Part shown: positions 1 to 6,655 of the stretch, piece after piece
Numbering within the stretch: position 1 is the first letter of the stretch
Layout of the letters: every line of letters starts with the position of its first letter
Assembly (NCBI RefSeq): GCF_000744225.1
Contig: NZ_JQLN01000005.1
Span: 558,001 to 622,000 of the forward strand
Source: Kitasatospora mediocidica KCTC 9733
GTDB lineage: Bacteria; Actinomycetota; Actinomycetes; Streptomycetales; Streptomycetaceae
Length of the DNA stretch: 64,000 nt
Direction of reading: 5' to 3'
The notes under the pieces: model-generated
Told to the model about the DNA's origin: nothing
Seen by the model: the letters and a program-made list of their open reading frames with translations, nothing else
Database searches by the model: none
Position numbers and translations under genes: made by a program

Positions 1-557
1 GCGGTGAGCACGGCGAGGGCGGCGAAGCTGGCCACCGCCAGCACCACGACGTAGAGGCCGAGCGCGACCGGCAGGACCGGCCGCATCCTGGCCCGGAAGT
101 CGGCGATCGTGGCGGCCGTCCGCAGTTGGGCCCGGCCGGTGTGCCGCACCCAGCGCGCCGAGTAGCGGGCCGCCCCGGTGGCGGCGCCCGCCGCCAGCAC
201 CAGGGCCACCGCGGCCCCGCCCGGCCCGGCCGCCGGCGCGGCGTCGGCGAGCGGCAGCAACAGCACGCCGAGCAGCGCCAGCGCGGGTTTCAGCCGCGCG
301 ACCGACGACCTCGGCGGGGCTGCCGGGTCCGCCGGGAGCGCCGAGTCGGCGCGCGAGGGGCCGCCGCCCGCCCTGCGCGGGACGCGGGCGAACATCTCCT
401 CGGCGAGCGAGAAGACGTCGCCGTGCCGGTACTGTCCGGCGGTGGCGGCGCCGATCCCGGCCTCCTCCAGTGCCGCCGCGATCTCCAGCGGGTGGCCGGC
501 CTGTTCACAGAGCGCCTGGTGGGCCGCCATCAGCTCGCGCACCGGATCCCCCGCCAT
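1..557 (-). CDS. Membrane protein, partial (3' end outside window)
   Basis: Reading leftwards from ATG 557, 185 residues are visible before the window edge. The first 60 residues are a soluble helical segment rich in Ala/Glu, followed by a Pro/Ala linker (about 61-88), two hydrophobic spans (about 90-106 and 113-131), a basic loop, and a third span (about 162-185). The start overlaps the stop of the upstream glycosyltransferase by one base (TGATG), so the two are almost certainly translationally coupled and may act together in glycan or exopolysaccharide export. I do not recognise the family. The same DNA is open on the other strand, but the coupling and membrane pattern favour this reading. 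Confidence 0.7.
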   Translation of the reverse strand, partial: MAGDPVRELMAAHQALCEQAGHPLEIAAALEEAGIGAATAGQYRHGDVFSLAEEMFARVPRRAGGGPSRADSALPADPAAPPRSSVARLKPALALLGVLLLPLADAAPAAGPGGAAVALVLAAGAATGAARYSARWVRHTGRAQLRTAATIADFRARMRPVLPVALGLYVVVLAVASFAALAVLT

Positions 558-2260
558 CAGAGGGCCTGCGCCATGACCTGGGCCGGCGCGCGATCGGTGT
601 CCGCGGCCACGGCGAGCTCCTCGTCCGGGCGCGGCTGCGGCGCTGTGCCGCCGGGCCCGGCGGACGACCCGACGGCCTCGCCCGCCTCCGCGCCGCTCTC
701 CGCCGGGCCGTCCGAGGGTGTCGCGGCCGACCGGCCCGCGACCCAGAACTCGGCGGGCCTGGCGAACGGCTGCGGCACGGCGCCGGCCCGGCGGTCGTCG
801 CAGGGGAAGGCCGGCCAGCGCGAGACCACCTCCAGGTAGATCTCCCGGAACGCCGTCACCGCGGGCTCCACCGCGAATCGTTCCTGCACCCGCAGCCGGC
901 CGGCCAGGCCGAGCCGGGAGCGCCGCTCCTCGTCCCCGAGCAGGGCCAGGCAGGCCACGGCCAGGCCCTGCGGATCACCTGGCGGGAGCACCAGTCCGGC
1001 CGGCCCGACCACCTCGCGCAGCACCCCGACGTCGGTGGCCACCAGCGCGCGGCCGCTCAGCATCGCGTCGACCGGCAGCCGGGGCACTCGGTGCGCCCGG
1101 GCCGAGAAGACCACCACCGTCGCCCGCTCCCAGGCATCGGCCGGTGCGGCCGGACGGCCCGCGAACACCACCGCGGGCTCCGCCTCGCCGGGAGCTCCCT
1201 CTCCGGAGCGCACCGCCGTGCTCAGCCCCAGTCGCCCGGCGACCGCCAGGCAGTGCTCCAGGTAGCGCGGCGGCCCCTCGACCCCGTACATCCGCAGCCG
1301 CGCCTGCGGCAGCTCGGCCCGCACGCGCGCGAACGCGTGCAGCATCAGCTCCGGATCGCTGCCGGGCTCCAAGGTCCCGGCCCAGACCAGGGTGGGGTGT
1401 TCGGGTTCGGGCCCGGCCGCCGGTCTGTCCACCGCCTCGGTGCCCTCGTAGACCACCCGGATCCGCTCCGGGGCGGCGCCGCAGCGCCGCTGCCACTCCT
1501 GGTCGTAGGCGCTGCCCGGGGTGAGCACGGCGGCCTGCCGGTAGGTCTCCTCGGTCAGCAGCCGGAAGAACGCGAGCAGCAGGGCGCGCACCGGCCAGCG
1601 GTAGGGCGCGTGCCGGTAGCCGAGGTACTGCTCGCGCAGGTGCAGGCCGCGCTCGGTGAGCACGAACGGCACCCCGTACAGCCGTTTGGCCAGCAGCGCG
1701 GGCAACGCGGCCGGGCCGCCGCTCAGCACATGGCAGAGATCGACCTCGCCGAGCCCGCCGGCGTACCACGGCGCCGACAGCGGGCGCAGGCACTGCTCCA
1801 GCAGGTCGCCGGCCACCAGGACGTCCCGGACCAGGGGTTGGCCGGCCGCGGTGTCCGCGCCGGGCGAGCGCCAGGCCTTCTCCAACACCCGCTGGGCGGC
1901 CCCGGAGGCCAGGAAGGCGGGCAACGCGCCGTCCTCCCGGGCGAGCTCGGCCAGCCGGTACAGCCCGACCGCGAAGTCGGCCCGCTCACGCGGCACGACC
2001 AGCGCCCGGACCAGCTGCTCGTACGCCACGACGTACTGCCGCCGGCGCACCGCGCCGGGCCCGCGACCGGCCGGCCGCGGGCCGCGCAGCGCGAGCGTGT
2101 GCGACCCCGGCTCCTCCCGCGCCGGCGCCGGGCCCTGGCCCGACAGCAGCGCGTAGCGCTGGAACTCGTGCTCCGGCAGCCCCGCGGCCAGCCGGCCGGG
2201 CCAGCCGCCGGCACGCTGCGCGTACGATTGAGTGCCCTCGGTGAGCAGAGCGATGCGCAC
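557..2260 (-). CDS. GT4-type glycosyltransferase with DUF3492 domain
   Basis: A 567-residue glycosyltransferase of the DUF3492/PelF-like group. The N-terminus (MRIALLTEGT) is the family signature and the DUF3492 region spans about residues 1-280. A GT-B C-terminal half follows (about 295-480), with the nucleotide-sugar-side motif around LPVDAMLSG and the typical GLVLPPGDPQGLA stretch. The classical E-x7-E pair is not obvious: the last acidic residue is Asp, so the donor pocket may be atypical. The last 70 residues are Pro/Ala/Glu-rich. It probably transfers a sugar from an NDP-sugar to a cell-surface glycan; the substrate cannot be inferred. The next gene (membrane protein) overlaps by one base. 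Two inverted repeats lie upstream (2292-2314, 2471-2486). Confidence 0.88.
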   Translation of the reverse strand: MRIALLTEGTQSYAQRAGGWPGRLAAGLPEHEFQRYALLSGQGPAPAREEPGSHTLALRGPRPAGRGPGAVRRRQYVVAYEQLVRALVVPRERADFAVGLYRLAELAREDGALPAFLASGAAQRVLEKAWRSPGADTAAGQPLVRDVLVAGDLLEQCLRPLSAPWYAGGLGEVDLCHVLSGGPAALPALLAKRLYGVPFVLTERGLHLREQYLGYRHAPYRWPVRALLLAFFRLLTEETYRQAAVLTPGSAYDQEWQRRCGAAPERIRVVYEGTEAVDRPAAGPEPEHPTLVWAGTLEPGSDPELMLHAFARVRAELPQARLRMYGVEGPPRYLEHCLAVAGRLGLSTAVRSGEGAPGEAEPAVVFAGRPAAPADAWERATVVVFSARAHRVPRLPVDAMLSGRALVATDVGVLREVVGPAGLVLPPGDPQGLAVACLALLGDEERRSRLGLAGRLRVQERFAVEPAVTAFREIYLEVVSRWPAFPCDDRRAGAVPQPFARPAEFWVAGRSAATPSDGPAESGAEAGEAVGSSAGPGGTAPQPRPDEELAVAADTDRAPAQVMAQAL

Positions 2261-2291
2261 GACGACCTCCAGAAGCAGAGTGAACGGAACA

Positions 2292-2314
2292 TCCGATACC
2301 GGTCCCGGATCGGA
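2292..2314. promoter_or_regulatory. Imperfect palindrome upstream of glycosyltransferase
   Basis: The outer arms TCCGAT and ATCGGA are perfect complements; the centre ACCGG-T-CCCGG is nearly symmetric. It lies 31 bases upstream of the ATG at 2260, where the core promoter or leader would sit, so it is a candidate operator. No regulator is identified. Confidence 0.35.
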
Positions 2315-2470
2315 GCAGAGCGCAAAAGCCGGACCGCGCCGACCAGGACCGGCACGGAACGCGCCACGGTCAGGACGGCGGAGTGGTCCGCACGGAGATC
2401 ACGGAGCGCCCCCGCGCCCCGCCGTGCGACCGGCCCCCCGGACCTGTCGGTCCACGCTCCGGCCGCACCA

Positions 2471-2486
2471 CCGGGTGATCACCCGG
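2471..2486. promoter_or_regulatory. Perfect 16-bp palindrome
   Basis: CCGGGTGATCACCCGG is fully self-complementary and sits about 210 bases upstream of the glycosyltransferase start. A palindrome without a loop suggests a dimeric regulator site rather than a terminator. Confidence 0.35.
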
Positions 2487-2705
2487 CCTCGACGGGACGA
2501 CCCCGCCCAACGCGCACATCTCACACACCCCTGGGCGCCCACCCCGGCACGCGGCGGTCACGCCCTACACCTGTTCGGTCCGACACCACGAAGGTAGGGC
2601 CGATCCGGCGCCGCCATCGCTCACTTGCCTGCCTGCCACCTGAACGAGTGAACCCCCGTAACCTCGGGAATCCCCCGCCGTTGCGTCCGCCCCCGGACCC
2701 GTCGC

Positions 2706-3686
2706 TCAGCCCCGGGCCGGCCCGTCCACCTCGCGCAGGAACTCCCGCACCGAACGCGCCACCAGCTGCGGGTGCTCCATCATCGCCACGTGCCCGGACT
2801 CCGGCAGCACCAGCAGCCGGGCGTCCCGGAAGGCCGCGCAGGCCCGCGCCGCCGAGCGGTACGAGACCAGCTTGTCGCGCAGCCCGTAGACCAGCAGCAC
2901 CGGCACCTCCACCCGCTCGGCCTGCCGCCAGAGCGCCTGGTCGCCACGCTCGGTGTACGCCGTGACGATCCCGCGCGCCGACCCGACCAGCACCTGCAGC
3001 GCGTACGGCAGCGCCATCCGCCGCCGGTACTCGGCGACGGCCTGCTCGCGGCGATCGTCCGGGATCTCCCGGGCGTTGCCGTAGACCAGGTCGAGCAGCC
3101 CGTCGGTGGCCTGTTCGACGCTGCGCCCGCCGGACGGGATGCGCTGGATCAGCCGGGTCGCGCCGGGCACGGCCAGCAGGCCGGTGGGCAGCGCGGTGCG
3201 CTGCGGCGGCAGCTCGGGCAGCGCCGGGGAGATCAGCGTCAGGCTGCGCACCAGATCGGGGCGCAGCGCCGCGAGCCGGACGGCGACCGCGCCGCCGAGC
3301 GAGTTGCCGAACAGGTGCACCGGCCCGCGACCGCTCGACTCCAGGTAGCCGATCACGGCCCTGACGTGCCCGGTCACCGACAGGTTGCCGTCCGCAGGCG
3401 GCGCGGACCAGCCGAATCCGGGCAGGTCGAGCGCCTCGCCGCGGACCTCGCCGGCCAGCTCCTCCATCAGGTCGGCCCAGTTGTCCGAGGAGCCGCCGAG
3501 CCCGTGCACGAAGAGCGCCTCGGACAACCCTGCGGAGTGGTCCGCGGTCGGTCCGGTGACCGCGAGGACGGCCCCGGGGACCTGGACCGTACGGGTGTCC
3601 CAGCGTCCGGCCGGCCGCGCACCGGGACCCCCGGCCGCCTCGGCCCACTCCCCCGACCCGGCCGTCTCCTGCTGCTCAGTGCTCAT
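2706..3686 (-). CDS. Alpha/beta hydrolase
   Basis: A 326-residue alpha/beta hydrolase fold protein. It has the oxyanion segment HGLGGSSDNW, the nucleophile elbow GNSLGG (Ser), a catalytic Asp in YGLRDKLV and the catalytic His in ESGHVAMMEHP, in the correct order, so it should be active on an ester or similar bond. The substrate is unknown. I chose ATG 3686 (MSTEQQ) because the frame extends upstream without family-like sequence. There is no good ribosome binding site before it, so the transcript may be nearly leaderless. It is divergent from the TetR gene at 3911, which makes mutual regulation plausible. Confidence 0.85.
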   Translation of the reverse strand: MSTEQQETAGSGEWAEAAGGPGARPAGRWDTRTVQVPGAVLAVTGPTADHSAGLSEALFVHGLGGSSDNWADLMEELAGEVRGEALDLPGFGWSAPPADGNLSVTGHVRAVIGYLESSGRGPVHLFGNSLGGAVAVRLAALRPDLVRSLTLISPALPELPPQRTALPTGLLAVPGATRLIQRIPSGGRSVEQATDGLLDLVYGNAREIPDDRREQAVAEYRRRMALPYALQVLVGSARGIVTAYTERGDQALWRQAERVEVPVLLVYGLRDKLVSYRSAARACAAFRDARLLVLPESGHVAMMEHPQLVARSVREFLREVDGPARG

Positions 3687-3910
3687 GGGAGAAGATGGTA
3701 ATGAGACTCTGGCGTCCGGACGGGCCGCGCGCCGTATTGTGGGCACCCGACAACCCGAGAGCTGCGGTTTTTCTCGGCTCAGCCGGGCGCAGACAGGGTT
3801 ACCCGAAAGTAGAATCAGACCCCTTGCCAGCCATGCACGGTCCCGCCCGCGGGACGCCGACCTGACCAGGTCGGGGCCCCCGTGCAGCCGACCGTGAAGT
3901 GAGGAGCGCC

Positions 3911-4591
3911 GTGACGGCCATCCAGGAGGCGCAGGACCGCCCACGCGGCGCCCGTCTGCCGCGAAGCGCCCGCCGTGAGCAGCTGCTCGGCGCCGCGCAA
4001 GAGGTATTCGTCGCCCAGGGTTACCACGCTGCGGCGATGGACGACATCGCCGAGCGCGCCGGCGTCAGCAAGCCGGTGCTGTACCAGCACTTCCCCGGGA
4101 AGCTGGAGCTGTACCTCGCACTGCTGGACAAGCACTGCGACGCCCTGGTCGAGGCCACCCGGGCCGCGCTGGACGCCACGGTGGACAACAAGCAGCGCGT
4201 GGCCGCCACCATGGAGGCGTACTTCCGGTACGTCACCGGTGAGTCCGGCGCGTTCCGGCTGGTGTTCGAGTCCGACCTGACCAACGAGCCCGCCGTGCGG
4301 GAACGTGTGGAGCGGGCCGCCGACCTGAGCGCCACCCTGGTCAGCAAGGTGATCGCGGAGGACACCGATCTGCCGGAGGCGGAGGCCAAGCTGCTCGCGG
4401 CGGGCGTCTGCGGACTGGCCCAGATCACCGCCCGGTACTGGCTCTCGCAGGCCAGCGACATCCCGCGCGACGAGGCCGTCCGACTGGTCGCCAGCCTTGC
4501 CTGGCGCGGCCTCAAGGGCTTCCCGATGCACCCGGGTCAGGAGACCCAGGGGCAGGAGAACGACCAGGACCAGGCCTCGCCCACCGACTGA
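3911..4591 (+). CDS. TetR/AcrR family transcriptional regulator
   Basis: A 226-residue repressor-type protein. The N-terminal helix-turn-helix lies at about residues 15-65 (AMDDIAERAGVSKPVLYQHF), and the C-terminal ligand domain is all-helical. GTG 3911 is chosen over GTG 3899 because GAGGAG (3901-3906) lies four bases upstream. A possible -10 element TAGAAT occurs at 3810-3815. It is divergent from the alpha/beta hydrolase and codirectional with the DUF3107 gene. The ligand and targets are unknown; the divergent hydrolase is the first candidate target. Confidence 0.9.
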   Translation: MTAIQEAQDRPRGARLPRSARREQLLGAAQEVFVAQGYHAAAMDDIAERAGVSKPVLYQHFPGKLELYLALLDKHCDALVEATRAALDATVDNKQRVAATMEAYFRYVTGESGAFRLVFESDLTNEPAVRERVERAADLSATLVSKVIAEDTDLPEAEAKLLAAGVCGLAQITARYWLSQASDIPRDEAVRLVASLAWRGLKGFPMHPGQETQGQENDQDQASPTD

Positions 4592-4634
4592 TCCGCCGCG
4601 CACACGGGTCGTTGCTCTATGGTGAAGCCGTACG

Positions 4635-4681
4635 GTGCGGTAGCCGCGAACATCTGTTCCCAGATGGGGCCGGTACCGCAC
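4635..4681 (+). promoter_or_regulatory. Nested hairpin in leader of DUF3107 gene
   Basis: Outer arms GTGCGGTA (4635-4642) and TACCGCAC (4674-4681) enclose an inner hairpin CATCTG-TTCC-CAGATG (4651-4666). The structure ends 32 bases before the DUF3107 start at 4714. It could terminate TetR readthrough or act as a leader element. Confidence 0.4.
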
Positions 4682-4713
4682 ACGGAGAGCTGCAACCCGG
4701 AGGGACGGAAGCC

Positions 4714-4941
4714 GTGGAGGTCAAGATCGGCGTGCAGAACGCGCCTCGAGAGATCGTTCTCGAGAGCCCGCAGACTGCCGATGAGGTCGAGAGCGCGGTC
4801 GCCAAGGCACTGGAGGGCACCTCGAAGCTCTTCGCGCTGACCGACGAGCACGGCCGCCGCGTCATCGTCCCGGCCGAGCGCCTGGCGTATGTGGAGATCG
4901 GCGAGCCGAGCCAGCGCAAGGTCGGCTTCGGCACCATCTGA
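4714..4941 (+). CDS. DUF3107 domain-containing small protein
   Basis: A 75-residue acidic protein that matches the actinobacterial DUF3107 family in size and sequence (starts VEVKIGVQNAPREI, ends AYVEIGEPSQRKVGFG). GTG 4714 follows GGAGGG at 4699-4704. No function is established for the family; it is short, lacks membrane segments and looks like a single alpha/beta domain. It lies downstream of the TetR gene with a structured 5' leader, and is followed by a perfect 12-bp hairpin terminator. Confidence 0.85.
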   Translation: MEVKIGVQNAPREIVLESPQTADEVESAVAKALEGTSKLFALTDEHGRRVIVPAERLAYVEIGEPSQRKVGFGTI

Positions 4942-4964
4942 CGGATGGCGCCGGCAGGCCCGAG

Positions 4965-5000
4965 CGATGCCCACCGTTCCCCCGGGAGCGGTGGGCATCG
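4965..5000 (+). terminator. Hairpin terminator after DUF3107 gene
   Basis: Twelve-base perfect arms CGATGCCCACCG / CGGTGGGCATCG (4965-4976, 4989-5000) with a 12-base loop and no U-tract, as is common in Streptomyces. Confidence 0.75.
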
Positions 5001-5084
5001 CCCTGTCCAGGCGTAGAGCCGGGACCCTGCGGGTATGGAGCTGCCACAGCGGATCACGCGTGGACCCACCCAGGGAGGCCGGCC

Positions 5085-5375
5085 GTGCCCTTGCCCGTCG
5101 CAGCGATCGTCTTCGTCCTGATCGGTCTGCTCGTCGGTTTCGGCGTGCTCGCCGTGCTGCCCGAGTACTACCCGATGGCGCGCGGCCTCACCGTCGGTAC
5201 AGCACTGGTGTCGGCCCAGCTCAGCGGCCTGATCACGCGGTACGCGCTGAACACCGTGACGCCGGTGGTCTGCGTCGTGCTGACCGTCCTGTGCACCGGC
5301 CTGCTGGTCTCGGTGCTGGCCCGGCCGGACCAGGCGGCCCGGCACGGCAGCCACCGCCGCCACCGCTCCGCCTGA
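5085..5375 (+). CDS. Small hypothetical membrane protein
   Basis: A 96-residue protein with three hydrophobic spans (about residues 4-26, 33-51 and 57-78) and a His/Arg-rich cytoplasmic tail. GTG 5085 has GGGAGG about six bases upstream. I recognise no family. It ends 19 bases before the convergent ferritin-like gene. The basic His-rich tail might bind metal or nucleic acid, but that is only a guess. Confidence 0.7.
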   Translation: MPLPVAAIVFVLIGLLVGFGVLAVLPEYYPMARGLTVGTALVSAQLSGLITRYALNTVTPVVCVVLTVLCTGLLVSVLARPDQAARHGSHRRHRSA

Positions 5376-5394
5376 CCCGGCGCGCGAACAGGCC

Positions 5395-6135
5395 TCAGGA
5401 GGCCAGGCCGAGCGCGGCCATCCGGCGGGTGTGCGCCTCGGTGATCCGGTTGAACATCTTGCCGACCTCGACCAGGTCGAAGCCGCGCACCTCGGCGCCG
5501 CCGACCAGCAGGTTGGACAGCGCGTCCCGCTCGGCGACCACCCGCTGGGCCTGGCTGAGCGCCTCGCCCATCAGCCGTCGTCCCCAGAGCGCGAGCCGGC
5601 CGCCCACCCGGGGGTTCTCCTCGATCGCCTGACGGACTTTGTCCACCGCGAACTGCGCGTGGCCGGTGTCGCTCATCACCCGCAGCACCAGGTCCCGGGT
5701 GTCGTCGTCGAGCCGGACCGCCACCTCGCGGTAGAAGTCCGTGGCGATCGAGTCGCCGACGTACGCCTTGACCAGGCCCTCCAGCCAGTCGGACGGCGCG
5801 GTCATCCGGTGGAAGAACTCCAGCGGCTCGACGAACGGGGTCATCGACTCGGTCGGGTCGGCGCCGATCTCGGCCAGCCGGTCGTGCAGCAGCTGGTAGT
5901 GCTGGAACTCGGCGGAGGCCATCCGGGCCAGCGCGGCCTTGTCGGCCAGGCCCGGGGCGAACTTGGCGTCGTCGGCCAGCCGCTCGAACGCGCTGAGCTC
6001 GCCGTACGCGAGGGCTCCGAGCAGGTCCAGCACCGCGGCCCGGTAGTCCGGGTCGGCCGAGCAGGTCGTCCAGTCGCCGATCGAGCCGATCGCATCGACC
6101 TCGCCGACCTCGCCGGCGTCGCCATGAGTCTCCAT
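5395..6135 (-). CDS. Ferritin-like (MiaE-type fold) protein
   Basis: A 246-residue all-helical protein that looks like the actinobacterial ferritin-like-fold family related to tRNA hydroxylase MiaE. A first metal-ligand pair is visible (Glu in YGELSAFERL, then ExxH in AEFQHYQ). In the second helix pair the expected Glu residues appear as Asp (GDSIATDF and SDTGH). So a di-iron site is possible but not canonical, and the enzymatic role is uncertain. The start at ATG 6135 lacks a clear ribosome binding site. The gene is divergent from the RNA helicase, whose leader is unusually long. Confidence 0.8.
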   Translation of the reverse strand: METHGDAGEVGEVDAIGSIGDWTTCSADPDYRAAVLDLLGALAYGELSAFERLADDAKFAPGLADKAALARMASAEFQHYQLLHDRLAEIGADPTESMTPFVEPLEFFHRMTAPSDWLEGLVKAYVGDSIATDFYREVAVRLDDDTRDLVLRVMSDTGHAQFAVDKVRQAIEENPRVGGRLALWGRRLMGEALSQAQRVVAERDALSNLLVGGAEVRGFDLVEVGKMFNRITEAHTRRMAALGLAS

Positions 6136-6655
6136 GAAGCGTCACTCTAGACCGCGTCGCCGCCGCCCAGCGGACCGAGCCGCGGCGGGGGCCGGGGACG
6201 GAGTCAGACGCGTCACGTGTTCGAGTGGTCGGCTGACTGTACAGTGGTACAGAGGCCCGTAGTGCCCGCACGGTTCGCAGACCGCGCGGGTTCGGTTCGT
6301 CCGGACGATTCCGGCACGAAACACGGGCGCTCAGTACGCGGATGCCCGGTCGGAGAGCCGATCGGCTCCGACCTTGGCTTGGACCTCAAGCCAGGCACCG
6401 CATCAGTGGCCGAGCGAGGGCCGCCGCGGACCGCGCCCCATGGCGCCGGTCCCGCGCCGAACCCCTCACGGGACATCTCCCCCACGCCACGGGACGACGC
6501 CGCCCAGCCGGGCCGGCCCTCCCGGACGCCGCAGGGACCGGCGCGGTCGTGCACGACCACGCAGCTGTCGACAGGACCGATCCGGTCCGGGCGCGGCCGC
6601 GAGGCTGCCCGCCGTCCTCTCGCTCTCGGCCCGCCCATATGGAAGAGGCAGCACC
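6136..6655 (+). promoter_or_regulatory. Long leader/promoter region of the RNA helicase
   Basis: About 520 bases between the ferritin-like gene and the helicase start. It contains a near-perfect hairpin (CCCGCACGG at 6265-6273 / CCGCGCGGG at 6282-6290) and, just upstream, the short repeat TGTACAGTGGTACAG (about 6238-6252). The helicase frame stays open back to 6374, but the sequence there is Arg/Pro-rich and lacks family similarity. Long structured 5' leaders are known for cold-induced DEAD-box helicase genes in other bacteria, so post-transcriptional control is plausible. Confidence 0.45.

Larger units (their letters stand above)
2261..2705. other. Intergenic region with two palindromes
   Basis: About 445 bases without a convincing gene, between the glycosyltransferase start and the 3' end of the alpha/beta hydrolase gene. 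It must carry the glycosyltransferase promoter (minus strand). The structured elements I see are a 23-base imperfect palindrome 31 bases upstream of the start codon and a perfect 16-base palindrome further out. I see no clear hydrolase terminator. Confidence 0.6.

Noticed and set aside
2471-2486. Possible BldD site in the 16-bp palindrome
   Set aside because: The half-sites face the opposite way to the BldD consensus, so I list it only as an unassigned operator candidate.
6374-6655. Upstream extension of the helicase frame
   Set aside because: Arg/Pro-rich, no family similarity, and it removes the natural leader; the conserved N-terminus begins at about 6656.
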